Below, one piece after another: positions 13,128 to 24,060 of a stretch of 64,000 nt of DNA. A program made the position numbers and the translations under genes. Under the pieces are notes generated by a model. The model made no database searches. It worked only from the letters and a program-made list of their open reading frames with translations, and had not been told where the DNA came from. The stretch's first letter is position 1, and every line of letters begins with the position of its first letter. Origin of the DNA: Heterodera schachtii (taxonomy: Eukaryota; Nematoda; Chromadorea; Rhabditida; Heteroderidae); assembly GCA_023374025.1 (NCBI GenBank), contig SIJG01000070.1, forward strand, positions 587,654 through 651,653, read 5' to 3'.

Positions 13128-13760
13128 AAAATTTTTTGTTGCTTTTATATTAATTAATTTAGGGCTTCGATTGAAATTTTTAATCAAAATCAGAACATCG
13201 GGCCAAAAAATTAGATTCTGGGGTCTTCAAATTTTATTTTTACAATTTATTCGATTAAAAATGTATTAAATAGTAAATTTTTAGCCTCCCATTGTGGGGC
13301 CTAAACTAAATAAGAGACTGAATTTATCAAAATTTTCTTTTAAAAATTATAAAGAGATTTAAAAATGTTTTTTTTTGGCGTTTTTCCCAATCAAATTGGG
13401 CTTGAAATTTTAGCTAGTAAATAATTTTGTCCTAAAATTGTCCAAATTTTGCGAATTGGTCTAATTTAAAGAAAATAAAAGATTTCTAGGGTCCGGTGAT
13501 GCCGATAGACGCCGGAATTAATTTTTTTTTTTTTGAAATTTTGATTAGTTTTTTAGCAGATTTATTTTCATTGTGGTTTGGTTATTTAGTCTAAATTTCA
13601 TTTAACAGACAATTTTTCAACCTTTTTCGGAATGTTCCTATTGTAAACAAGGGCTTTTTTTAGAAATGTTCAATAAAGTTGTTGTAAGTCAAAAACCTCA
13701 AACAAATTAATAATTGCGGCAATTTAATTGCATTTTTTCTATTAATTCATATATTCATAG
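13128..13760 (+). other. Spacer between A1 and B1
   Basis: AT-rich. It contains one degraded copy of the GATA-loop hairpin at about 13493-13515. I looked for a signal-peptide exon for B1 and found none that is convincing; ATGTTCAATAAAGTTGTT at about 13668 before GTAAGT is too short and not hydrophobic. Confidence 0.5.
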
Positions 13761-14380
13761 ATTGAAGATGCTTTATTTTCTGAATTTGTCAAAGGACAGG
13801 CGACAAATCTTGACAAATTTAATAAGCATTTCAAAAACTATTCGGAATTAAAAAAGTATTCGACAAAATATAAGTCCAATCTTTGCGCTGTTTATTTAAT
13901 GAGCGTAGAGAAATTGCGTTGCAACAAAATTTGTCAAATTAAGAACAATAATTGCCAAAAATATCGTAAGCATTCACACATTTTGTACGATTATTTGTTC
14001 GGAGTTTATGTTGAAGGTTTGTGAAATTTTTTGTCAAATATTTGAAATTAATTTTAATTAATTAAGCTAAAAGTCCCAATTTGTCGAGACAATTGCCGCC
14101 GGTAAAGCCAATATTTTGCGGATGCTCAACAGACAGCAAAACTCAAAATTTAATTAATGTTGTCAATAATTTGTATTATGTTGCGAAATTTTGTTGCAAA
14201 GAAAGATTTGGGAAAACTGCCAAAAATTACCCAATGGAATTGCTAAATGAGAAGGATTTTAATTATGATGAAATTAAAGAGAATGAAAATGGGAAAACGA
14301 AAAAACAAATTTTAAATGAACCGACAGAAATTGAAAAAATTCGAATGGAATTTGGCCAAAAATTAGAAAAAATGTGTTAG
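13761..14380 (+). CDS. B1: paralogous secreted-family module (no own start exon)
   Basis: Two exons: 13761-14016 (after acceptor TATTCATAG, phase 0) and 14067-14380 (after TTAATTAAG). The donor at 14017 is GTTTGT. Together they encode 189 residues to TAA. It is related to A1: it opens Ile-Glu-Asp-Ala, carries NCQKYRKHSHILYDYLF where A1 has CQKYRKYLNILYEYLF, and shares the LLNEK-x2-NY segment and a lysine-rich C-terminus. It has more Cys than A1, including a Cys-Gly-Cys and a Cys-Cys pair, suggesting disulfides. No initiating signal exon is visible upstream. Because its first exon starts in phase 0, it could splice directly to the A1 signal exon (12354), giving about 216 residues. Alternatively it is a separate gene with an unseen start, or a decayed copy. 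The inverted copy B2 is equally intact, which argues against decay. Confidence 0.7.
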
Positions 14381-14561
14381 AGAATTGTCAAATTATGGAA
14401 AAATTGGAGAAAGAATGTAAAAATACAGAAAATTGGAAAATATTTGGATTTTTACGCATTTTTTTGTACAAGAATTTTCTGAAAAGGATAAATGTAAGAA
14501 AAGTTTTAGAATAAAAACAACAATTTTGTTTATCCAAAAACAAACTCAATTTAATGAATAT

Positions 14562-14985
14562 ATTTGGCTCCCGGAAAATGGGTCAGTGAAAATTTTGATG
14601 TCATCAAAAGAAGTTCCTTACGTTTTCGGGATCACTGATCACGTATCCGGTATACATTTCGGCCAATTCCGAACCCCTGACCGGAATTTGAACAATTAGT
14701 CGAAACTCCAAATTTTTGAATTTATCATTTTCAGTTCAAAAATGGCGTAAATGATCTCTTATTGAAGGATTGATGGATTTTAGTTTGGTTCCCTATATTT
14801 AACCGATTTTTAATCAAAAAGGGAAATTTTCGAAAATGTGGACTTTCGACTTTTTGTTCGAATTTGGCTCCGGGGTTCGGAATTCAGAACGATGCTCTTA
14901 TAGAATTGAATTTTTAGGCTACAATACTTAATTCTACAGAGCTTTATTTTAAATATTTGTATCACTGACCCATTTTCTGGTCACG
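14562..14985. mobile_element. Fold-back repeat related to the 55.9-kb MITE
   Basis: The ends carry GAAAATGGGTCAGTGA near 14576 and its inverse near 14965. Inside, CCGAACCCC and CCGGGGTTCGG segments next to a TTGTTCGAATT motif (about 14668 and 14853) match the arms of the element at 55885-56325. Boundaries and target duplication are unclear, so this is an old or rearranged member. Confidence 0.45.
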
Positions 14986-16983
14986 AATACATTGTCAGAA
15001 ATTAACTTTCAATGAAATATTCTCATTATCCATTACATTCTATACATAATTCGCTCTTTTGGATTCTTTTTTTTCGGTTTCAATTATATTCTCATGGCGT
15101 TTTGTGTTTTAACATTTTTTAACATTTTTGTTGAAAACTGCCATTATATCATTAAGCAAACAAACGTGCCGAGACGAAGCGAAAAAAACTCAGTATGGGC
15201 GATGCGAAAAAACTTAAATTATTTATATAAATTGATGTCAATGAGCTTAATAATATGATTAATATTTTAAATATAAATTTAAAAAGAATTATATAAAAAT
15301 TCACCATTTTTATAAGGGATTACATTTTGTAATAAGCAAGCCGTATAAACCATGATTTATTTAATTCTCTAATCATTGTTAAAGAATAATCTTGAAGTAA
15401 TTAAATTTATTATTTTTAAAAGTTTAGCAATATTAATTTAAAAAAATACTTGTAAATAATTGAAGAATATAATAATTATATGAATTTACTTATCGCATTA
15501 TTAAACTATATTTTATCATTCATTGAGTTTTTTTTTCGCATCTACCTAGCACCGTAAACAAAGCACATAATAATTAAAGAAAATCATTTTCTTCTTTTTA
15601 AATAAAGTTTACAAAAAAAAAAATTCTTTTTACAACATACGAAAGAAAGTTTGGTAAAATTTAAGCCCATATTCTTTGAAAATTTGAACATTTTTGCTAC
15701 AAACTCTGTAAGCCCAAATACAATATTATTGGCATAAACACATACAAAAAGAATTTGGTTCACCTAATTTTTGAAAAATTTTATTTTATTTTGGCAGTTT
15801 AATCCAGAAATAATAATGGTACACAAAAATCGGCTAAAATAATTTATGCATCAATGGTCACATTTTGTTGTTTAATCGGGGAAAGAATGCTTGCTTATTC
15901 ATCTGCTAGTGATGGAACTCTTTGGTGAAAACGCGATAAATTCGCAGATATTTTTTTATTTATGCTAATTTGAAGTAAATTAAACAAAAAAATAATGAAA
16001 AATAAAAAATTATTAAATTCGAAGGAATAAAAACAATTATATAATTAATTTGATAATTTGAAAAATAAAATTCCAAATTTATTCTACTAGCAGAATTAAA
16101 ATTATTAAATTTTAATCACTTTAATGAGGGAAACAAATATTTGCCGAATAAATGATAATTATAAATAGGGATGCAATTTTTATGTGCTAAAAACTGCCAA
16201 AAAATTAGTTTTTAGGTTCTAAAAACTCCCAAAATAGGTGCTAAAAATGGGAAAAGAGGTGCCAAAAAGTTTCAAATTTAGGGTATGTAAATCGTAAAAT
16301 TTTATCCAAAAAAGTAACAAAATTAAGCCATTAGAATTCTTATGAAAAAGTGAAATCGTTGTCAAAAAGTGCGACCAATAGTGAAATTGATCTTCAGTAG
16401 AATTAAAAATTAAATAAACAATTATTTTGTAAATTTTAAAATTAAAAAAAGAAAGACAACCATATTTTAATTTGTTTTTAGAATTTTACCGGCATAAAAT
16501 TTTTTATTAAAAAAACCAAAAATAATAAATAATAAAGCGAACAAAAGATAGAAATTTTCAAAAAATTTAAAATTTAATTCCGTTTCGCAAAAATGAAATA
16601 CATGTGAAATTATGATGAAATTAATTGCTTACCAATATTTAATTATTTATTTATCAAATATTTATCGTTTCTACTGAAGATCAGTATTTTTTTCCAACGC
16701 TTTCTCCGCTTTCATTAGAATTTTTTATTAACGAATTTTTTTCTAATGAATTTAGCCAATTAAATACCTTTTAAATTTAATAAAAATACTAAAATAATAA
16801 ATTTAAAAAATATATATGAATTTATAGTTTCATTTTCTCTATATTATTTTATGTTCTTATTCATAAAAATTCAATTGGTAAAACATAAAAAAACCCAACT
16901 ATTTTACAGAGAATGATTGAATTTTATTATATTATTTTCATGTTTTTATTAATAACTAATTTATTATGCGAAATTTTTATCAG
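14986..16983. other. AT-rich intergenic DNA
   Basis: No gene recognised. Features seen: short degenerate tandem units of the form GGTGCTAAAAA at about 16180-16290, and a 15-bp inverted pair TGATCTTCAGTAGAA near 16388 with its complement near 16668. The remainder is A/T homopolymer-rich. Confidence 0.5.
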
Positions 16984-17692
16984 TTAAATTATGTGAAAAG
17001 AATGGAAAACTTCGGCCAACTTTTGCTGAAATATTTGGCCAAAAATGGGACAGTGAAAAAATGGAATGTGAAAATGAAAGTGATCAATTTGCTAATTATT
17101 ATCAAAATGATCAAAATGAATTAAATAGAGCCGATCCAATTCGCAATTATCAACAGAATGACCAATTTGATGACCAGAAAAAATGCGAAATTGTTCACAA
17201 ATTTCACGCAATAAAAGAAAAAATGAAGGAAAGGGGAAAATATTCGACAAAAGTTCGTAGTAAAATTGAGGAAAAAATTTGCAAAAAATTGGGAATTAAT
17301 CGAAATAAAATTTATAAATGGAAAAAAGAATTTAATTTAAAGAAAACAAATATTAATCCAAAGAATTATTATGAAAAGAAAAAGAGGGAATTAATTTATT
17401 GTACGTATTGACGAGATTAAAAGAATGCCAAATTATGGAAAACATAAGCAAATTGCGAAAGACTTGGGCATTAGCAAACCAACATTAAGAAAATGGAAAA
17501 AGGAATTTGGCATTGAAATTGGCAAAAGTAAATTTAATTTGAATTTTTAATTTATTTTATTTTAAGGATGCCATTCGAATGAAGAAAAAACGGACAAACT
17601 GAATATTTATTATGAAATGAAAAAAGGAAACCCTTCTTTAACTGACAAAGAAATTGCTCGTCTTCTGAAAGTCTCAACCCCTACCTAATGAG
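16984..17692 (+). pseudogene. Decayed helix-turn-helix repeat protein
   Basis: The first exon piece starts after acceptor TTTTTATCAG and is open to a stop at 17411. It contains an acidic Asn/Gln-rich stretch and then a homeodomain-like HTH with the recognition-helix pattern KKLGINRNKIYKWKKEF (about 17270-17330). A second HTH with IAKDLGISKPTLRKWKKEF follows (about 17450-17520) but in a different frame, ending at a TAA after a short tail. A third partial HTH (DKEIARLLKVSTPT) lies after a TTTTAAG acceptor-like site (about 17570-17690) and then stops. Such Psq/transposase-like HTH tandem modules bind DNA in known proteins. The frame change between modules 1 and 2 could be an unrecognised short intron, but the early stops favour a degenerate copy. 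No catalytic transposase domain is visible. Confidence 0.6.
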
Positions 17693-17704
17693 ATAGAAAA
17701 ATAT

Positions 17705-18778
17705 TTTGAATTTCTTTTTAGATTATCAATTGTTTTGGTTTTTTAAAAATTAATCTAAAATACATTCAAATGAATGATAATTTATTTTCTCATATTTTCT
17801 TCTATTAAAAAATCAATTAGTTATGACAATTATGCTGATAATTATTATTACTTCATTTAAAGGGGGGATTTATTTTGACGACCTGAAAATCATTTAAAAA
17901 GTCAATTTAATTAAAAAGGCCAATGAAAAAAGTTTTATTTAATGGCACTAGCGGGGTTAGCGCCTTCGGCGCATCCCCCGCTAGGCAGTTTCCAATCACC
18001 AGGACTCAATCCATCATTTTCCAATCAACGGGACTCAATCCACCAGCATTTCAATCACTGAGACTCAACCCACCAGCATTTCAATCACGGGACTCAATTC
18101 TATGATATTCCAATGACCGGAACTCAACCCCAGCAAATTTCTTCAGCATTTTTAACTTTTAGTGCGCCTTGGGATGTTGAACAGTTGGGGCGGGCTCGGC
18201 CGCTTCGCGGCCTCGTACGGGGCCTGCGGCCCCCCAACCCCCCCTCCCCCCCCCCCACCCCCTCTCCCCTTACAGCAATTTTCTGCGCCAAAGATAATCG
18301 CTGGGCCGCTTCGCGGCCTCGTACGGGGGCCTTCGGTCTCCTCAACTATTTTCTGCGCCAAAGGTACTCACTTGGCCGCTTCGCGGCCTCGTACGTGGGC
18401 CTTCGCCTTCCAATCATTGGACTCAATCTCATCAATCCTTCAGCAACACAATTACCGGGACTCAATTCTCCGACATTTTAAACACCGGAACACAACCTCA
18501 GCAAATTCTTCAGCATTTTTCTTTTTGAATTCGTAAATTTTGATTTTCTTTTTAGTTTATCAATTGTTTTGCTTTTTAAAAATTAATCTAAAATACATTC
18601 AAATGAATGATAATTTATTTTCTCATATTTTCTTCTATTAAAAAATCAATTAATTATGACAATTATGCTGATAATTATTATTACTTCATTTAAAGGGGGG
18701 ATTTATTTTGACGACCTGAAAATCATTTAAAAAGTCAATTTAATTAAAAAGGCCAATGAAAAAAGTTTTATTTAATGG
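17705..18778. mobile_element. TRIM-like unit with 242-bp direct terminal repeats
   Basis: Two nearly identical direct repeats of about 242 bp (17705-17946 and 18537-18778) flank a 590-bp interior. The left repeat passes straight from the end of the decayed HTH region. The interior has no coding capacity. Direct repeats flanking a short non-coding interior resemble a terminal-repeat retrotransposon in miniature. However, I see no TG...CA ends, primer-binding site or target-site duplication, so a tandem duplication with an insertion is an equally good reading. Confidence 0.6.
17947..18536 (+). repeat. GC-rich hairpin and tandem-repeat interior
   Basis: It begins with a nested inverted repeat: outer arms CTAGCGGGG / CCCCGCTAG and inner arms GCGCC / GGCGC. 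This is followed by about five degenerate 32-bp units built on CAATCACCGGGACTCAA (17985-18135, again at 18408-18500) and three copies of a hairpin GGCCGC-TTC-GCGGCC followed by TCGTACG (about 18198, 18304 and 18372). GC content is far above the flanks. Confidence 0.8.
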
Positions 18779-20021
18779 CATAGGGAAATTAAAGTTTAAT
18801 GCAAACCTTCTTTACATTTTTGGCGTTTTTTTTTCGTAAATATTTATATGAATATTTCGATATTTTTAAAAATAAATTCGACCCTAAAATTGATCATTGA
18901 TCACCGTCCAAAAATTGCCTAGAAAAGGCAATGATTTGACCTATTTCTCACTAAACTGTAAAGTACCGTTGGGAAATGCCTTAATGATGGTGGGGGCGGA
19001 CAAAAAGTGGGGGGCGGGGCAAAATCAATGCCACCCACAAATGGACGCTGAGTTACCCTATTAATTAATTATTGACTCATTGACTCTGACCGTCGTCAGT
19101 CCAACACAGAAAAATGTGGGAATTGTTTCACATTTCGACGCCGGTCAAAGTTTTTGGATTATAAATTCTTATTATTAGTCAACAAATCCAACAATTTTAA
19201 TATTATTATTTGAAAGCCCTTCAAAAGCTCTATCAGGCTCCGAAAAAGCACAAAGAGCTAAAAAAATTATCAAGAAAAAATTCAAAAAAATAAAAATAAA
19301 TTTTTTTTTTTGCTAACTAAAATCACCAAGTATTATTTTGAAACTGTTTCTAAACATTTTAATTCCTTTCTAAAGATCTAAGATTGTTAGATTTAAAAAC
19401 TCGGGTTGGCGCCGAAAGGACCCCGACCCAAAAAGGTAGGCATTTCCTACACATAGATATATCCATCCAAACTTCATCATTTTTATCCCAAAATTGCAAC
19501 AGTTTTTTCTGCTAAATTTAACGCCTTCACTTTTTGCCTCCATATTTGTGAGAAAAAAAGCATTCTCTAACAAATGTCTCATGATAATGAATGACCATTT
19601 GTTTATTGTGTTATACAAAGTCCTTTCCTAATTATAGCGCCAAAAAAAAAATTTTTTTTGCAATTTTTCCCATTGGCCAATCGGTCTTCTGCAATTTTTA
19701 CTGTGGGTTCTGTCGACAAAATCGCGTCCGAGCCGGCACAGACTCATTGAGTGTAAGTGCGCAATATTTTTTATTGAATATATATATCTCAATTAAATTT
19801 AATTATATGTTTAATCAATAAGAATAAACAGTTTGAGGCCCGACGGTTGGGCATCGCTGGTAAAACTCGAGAATCTCGGTCTCTGTTCAAATCCGAGTTT
19901 CTCAGATTTTTGCGGGTCTCGGGTTTTTTCGACTCTCGATGGTCAATTCTATGTTTCGAATTTTCCTCGAAATTATGGATTCTTTTTTGCAGTTTTTACC
20001 AGTCGATAGCGTTTAGAAGAG
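18779..20021. other. Intergenic DNA, no gene seen
   Basis: AT-rich with some GC-rich patches (18985-19020, 19400-19430, 19840-19920). The patch at 19860-19940 repeats short CTCGAGAATCTCGG-like words. No exon with supporting splice sites or homology was recognised. Confidence 0.4.
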
Positions 20022-20228
20022 ATGCATGTCGCCCAGCATACGGTCGAGCGCCGTTATGAAGAAGAAATTGCCGAAATCGACCGTCGCTATGAAGAAGAAA
20101 TTGCCGAAATCGACCGTCGCTATGAAGAAGAAATTGCCGAAATCGACCGTCGCTATGAAGAAGAAATTGCCGAAATCGACCGTCGCTATGAAGAAGAAAT
20201 TGCCGAAATCGACCGTCGCTTGTTGTGA
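20022..20228 (+). repeat. 33-bp minisatellite, five exact copies, open reading frame
   Basis: Five essentially perfect tandem copies of a 33-bp unit (20049-20213). In one + frame it encodes an 11-residue repeat, RRYEEEIAEID, inside a 68-codon ATG-to-TGA frame. Tyr, Ile and Ile recur with 4-3-4 spacing, the hendecad pattern of some coiled coils. Since 33 is a multiple of three, other frames on both strands stay open too, so openness is not evidence of coding. No splice context ties it to a larger gene. Confidence 0.75.
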
Positions 20229-21491
20229 CTTCAACTGTCTGTTGCTTATTCTTTACAAATTTTTGTGCTTTAACAAAAATTTTCATTTCCAATTTTCGGC
20301 ATTTTCTCTGCACATTTTTGTTTGATCATTTGTTGTTTTCTTTTTGATCAAATCACTTTGTCTCATTATTTAATTTTGTTTTTATTAAAATTTAATCGGT
20401 AAATTAATTTTGCTTTCGGTTTTTGAAAGGATTACAAATTCTAAATTGATAATATCTAAAATAATTATTTATTTAATTTAAAAATATTTAGCAACCTTGT
20501 AAAAAAAAATTGTTCCATCATTCGAGAAAATTAATTGATTGTAGATGACGAATACTGTATTTTGAAGTGGCACTGTAACATACTTACTGTGTAACATTTT
20601 GAATACATAAATGTTATTCGTAAAATTCGAAAACTGCATAGACTCAGAAACGGTAACTTAAATGGGGTTACTGTAGGTGTGTGGCCTTACGGAACGACAC
20701 AAAAAAATAGGAATTTTTCACATGTTAAAATTGTGGGCCGGCATCTCCATCAACTCCAGCATCATGAACAAGAGCATTCGGCTGACAGATAACCGATTAA
20801 AAAAATAATTAATTACGCGTGATGAAACGCCAAAGCAATTAATTTTGAATTTCCCATTTTTCAATATCATATATAATTATCCCGATGTGTTTGAATAACC
20901 GGTGAATGTCGGTTGGACAGAATGTGACTTTGTGAGGCCAAAAAGGAACATTTTCACTCACTTTTTATGGATTGGGCGGGGCGGGCGAAGGATGGACTGA
21001 TTTGGGGGGGCGGGGAATCATAATTTTCGGTGATTGGGACAAATATAAGCATTCAAAGTTGGACTAATTATATGTAATACTCAGTATAGTTTAAATCCTA
21101 TGTGTCATTAGGAATTGATAAAAAAAATCATCATTTTGGCGCGGATTTGAGGCATATGCCTCTTTTTTTCTACTGACTTTTCTATGACCTAATTAATACG
21201 CACGAATAAAGAGTTTTCAATTTGTTTTTGAAGCTTTTATCTTTTAGCTTTTTTGAATCTTTGTGCAAAATGACCGGCACGGTTTATGTGCCTTTTTCTG
21301 GGTTTTCTGAAAATTTCAAAAAAGCACCACCCATGAATTGGTCTAAAATTGTTTTTAAATACATCATTATTCTCATTAAAATCACCTTTAAAATTTAATT
21401 GTTAATTTTTCTTAATAAATTAGTTTAAATTTGTCCCCATTTTCAAAATATAAAAAGCTAGCATTTATATTTTGATAAATTGTGTCAAAGG
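20229..21491. other. Intergenic DNA with one exon-like GC island
   Basis: Mostly AT-rich. About 20720-20805 is a GC-richer block open in several frames. On the - strand it follows a good acceptor (TTATCTGTCAG) and runs 18 codons to a TAA. I cannot connect it to a gene. Confidence 0.35.
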
Positions 21492-22174
21492 TAGAGAAAG
21501 GCAAATCAACATTTTTCTCTTAGCAGATGTTGTTTTAATTAAATATCAACATTGATGTTGATATTTAATTAAATCAACATAACATTATGCCATCAACATA
21601 ATATCAACGCTATTTTTAAAATTTGTATCATTTTTTAAAAATTAAAGCAATTTTTTAAATTGACTTTTAGCGTGAAATATCATTTGGGAGAGAGATAAGG
21701 CAAAATGAGAGAGTGCTGAACTTTCAGTACTGGTCAGACAAAACATTTTTGATGAAGAAGAATAAAGAAAAATTAATTAAAAAAGAGTGTTATGGGAAGA
21801 GATTTAAGACAGAGAGAGAACAGAGAACATAGTGAGGTATCTACGTCTCTTACCAAAAGATTCAGCGAAGAAGGGAAGAGAATTCTCTTCCCATAGCACT
21901 CTCTATTGAAATTATTTTCTCTACCCTCCTTCATCAAAAATGTTTTGTATGACTGGGACTGAAATTCAGCACTCTCTCATCTTTACACTATCTCTCTACA
22001 TAAAATTATAAACCGTTCAAATAAATTTTAAAAAATTATCACAATTTAAAATTTTACGTTGATATTTGCGTTGATGGCATAATGTTATGTTGATTTAATT
22101 AAATATCAACATCAATGTTGATATTTATTAAAACAACATCCGCTAAGAGAAAAATGTTGATTTGCCTTTCTCTA
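21492..22174. mobile_element. Palindromic hAT-type MITE, 683 bp
   Basis: Starts TAGAGAAAGGCAAATC and ends with the exact complement GATTTGCCTTTCTCTA. It is flanked by a perfect 8-bp target-site duplication GTCAAAGG (21484-21491 and 22175-22182). The terminal inverted repeats extend far inward: most of each half folds on the other, and there are nested palindromes around ATCAACATTGATGTTGAT. An 8-bp duplication with YAGRG-type ends fits the hAT superfamily. No transposase is encoded, so it would depend on a transposase in trans. Confidence 0.85.
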
Positions 22175-22811
22175 GTCAAAGGTACTAATTCTTTATTTCT
22201 TCATTTGTCCTGGAAATGAAATAAAAAAAATTTCATGATTTCACAGTTACAATGATTACATTTTTCATTCAGATGCCAAAAATTTTTTTTTTTAAATAAA
22301 ATAATCATGAATGTGATTTTTATGATGAAAATGTCAAATTTGTTTTATGAATACTAAATGACAAATTAATATAAAATATTTATCAAAAAAGTAGATTTAT
22401 AGCAAATTTTTGAGCAATATGTTCTAGAGGTGTGCCGTGACTGAAAAAACCCGTGAACCGTGAATCGTGACCGTGACCGTGAATTGACCCCGTGAACCGT
22501 GACCGTGAATTGGTCCCGTGAATCGTGACCGTGACCGTGATCCAAAAAACCCGTGAAATTCACGGTTTTCGTGACCGTGACCGTGAATTTTAAGAAATTT
22601 TTTTTGGCGGCGAATTTTTTTTAAACTTTTTTTTGTGGTATAATTTTCCAAAAAATTTCTTTGGGAAAAGGGGGGTCCATAGGCGCCGATAGACGCCATC
22701 GCAAAATTTTTTTGAAAATTTGAGTCTTATTTGTGCACAGATTTTGTCCAAAAAATGACCAAATTTTGCGAATTTGAGCCAATTTTTTATGAAATAATAA
22801 ATTTTGGGGGC

Positions 22812-22837
22812 CCGGAGGTGCTGATAGGCGCCGCCGG
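22812..22837 (+). repeat. GATA-loop hairpin copy
   Basis: Arms CCGGAGGTGCT and GGCGCCGCCGG around loop GATA. The loop-closing pair is T-G wobble in place of C-G. Confidence 0.75.
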
Positions 22838-23332
22838 GGGTCAAATTGAAAATTTGAGTGCAATTTGTTAACATTTTTAACAGATTTATCCCTAAAATTA
22901 GCAAATTTTACAATTTTAATTAATCTAAAAGTCAAAAACGATGAAAAATGCAAATTATAGGTGCGGTTGCATATTTCAAGTTTAAAAAAAATCGGGTACT
23001 GAACTGTCCATTGGCAAGCGCGCCCATAATTTGCATTTTTCGCATAATTGTGGACGTTCAAAATTGATTCCGACCTTTTATAAATGGTTTTGTGAGACAT
23101 ATTTACCCAATTTTTAAGAAAGATATGGGTTTTAGTGGAGAAACTTTTAGAAAATGTGATTTATTAACTGATTTTACCCAAAATAACTTTATTTCAAGCG
23201 AATTTTTTTAAAAAACTTAATGAATTTTTAATTTAAATGGGCTCATACTTGAAACTTTGCTTATTTGTATTTCGTGCAATATATGTAGTTGTTTGGCTTT
23301 GTTCAAAAAAGTTTCAGGAATAGGGAGGGGGG

Positions 23333-23358
23333 CCGGCTGTGCCGATAGGCGCCGCCGG
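23333..23358 (+). repeat. GATA-loop hairpin copy
   Basis: Arms CCGGCTGTGCC and GGCGCCGCCGG around GATA, with one internal mismatch. It lies inside the 1162-bp MITE. Confidence 0.75.
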
Positions 23359-24060
23359 GGAAATTTTTGAAAATTTTGATCTGTTTCTTAGCAAACTTTG
23401 CCCAAAAAAAGACCAAATTTCTCTATGAAAAAAATTTATTTCATAAATTTTCAATTTTATCCAGTGTAAATTTTTCACGGAATAACCGTGAATTGGTACC
23501 GTGAATCGTGACCGTGACCGTGAGTGAAAAAACCCGTGAAATTCACGGTAACCGTGACCGTGACCGTGAATCACGGTACACCTCTAAAATGTTCTATTGT
23601 TTCAAAGGGTTTTGTACAAAAATAAGCACCTTTTTTAATATGCAATTAAAAAACATAAATTTGCATATTATTGGACAAAAATAAATGTTAACAAATGAAT
23701 GTTTTTCATCAATTTTCAATAAACTTTTTTTTTATTTAATTTTTGGTTAAATATTTTTTCAATTCTTTTTTTGGTCGATTTGCTTTAAATAGCATAAATT
23801 AAAAAAATCTTTCGGACTTAACCATCAGTAGCAGAGAACAGCCAACCATTTGCTGTACTTGTCCCTTTTTATAAAATGTGGTGGACATCGATGCATAAAT
23901 CATTTGAGCACTTTTCTTTTTATTCATAAATATAATTTTATATTTTTGTACTTTTTTAATAAAATAAATATTCGAAAAAAATAAAAATTTTAATTAAAAA
24001 TCATTTTTAATTTTTCCAAACATTAATTCAATTATTATTTTTTTAACTAAATTTGTCGGA

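Larger units (their letters stand above)
22425..23586. mobile_element. hAT-type MITE, 1162 bp, with GTGACC subterminal repeats
   Basis: Ends TAGAGGTGTGCCGTGA and TCACGGTACACCTCTA. Flanks are ATATGTTC (22417-22424) and AAATGTTC (23587-23594), an 8-bp target duplication with one mismatch. Both ends carry dense clusters of CCGTGA/GTGACC words (22436-22590 and 23485-23575), as expected for transposase-binding subterminal repeats. The interior holds GATA-loop hairpins at 22812-22837 and 23333-23358 and no transposase. Confidence 0.8.

Noticed and set aside
14433..14699. 88-codon open frame after B1
   Set aside because: Runs into the fold-back repeat at 14562-14985; no relation to the B2 downstream region and no splice context.
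15178..15545. MITE with GCGAAAAAAACTCA ends
   Set aside because: A short inverted similarity exists, but the arms do not extend and no target duplication is visible.
18113..18536. Proline-rich open frames over the GC-rich block
   Set aside because: Result of hairpin and C-tract repeats; open on both strands and not linked to any exon structure.
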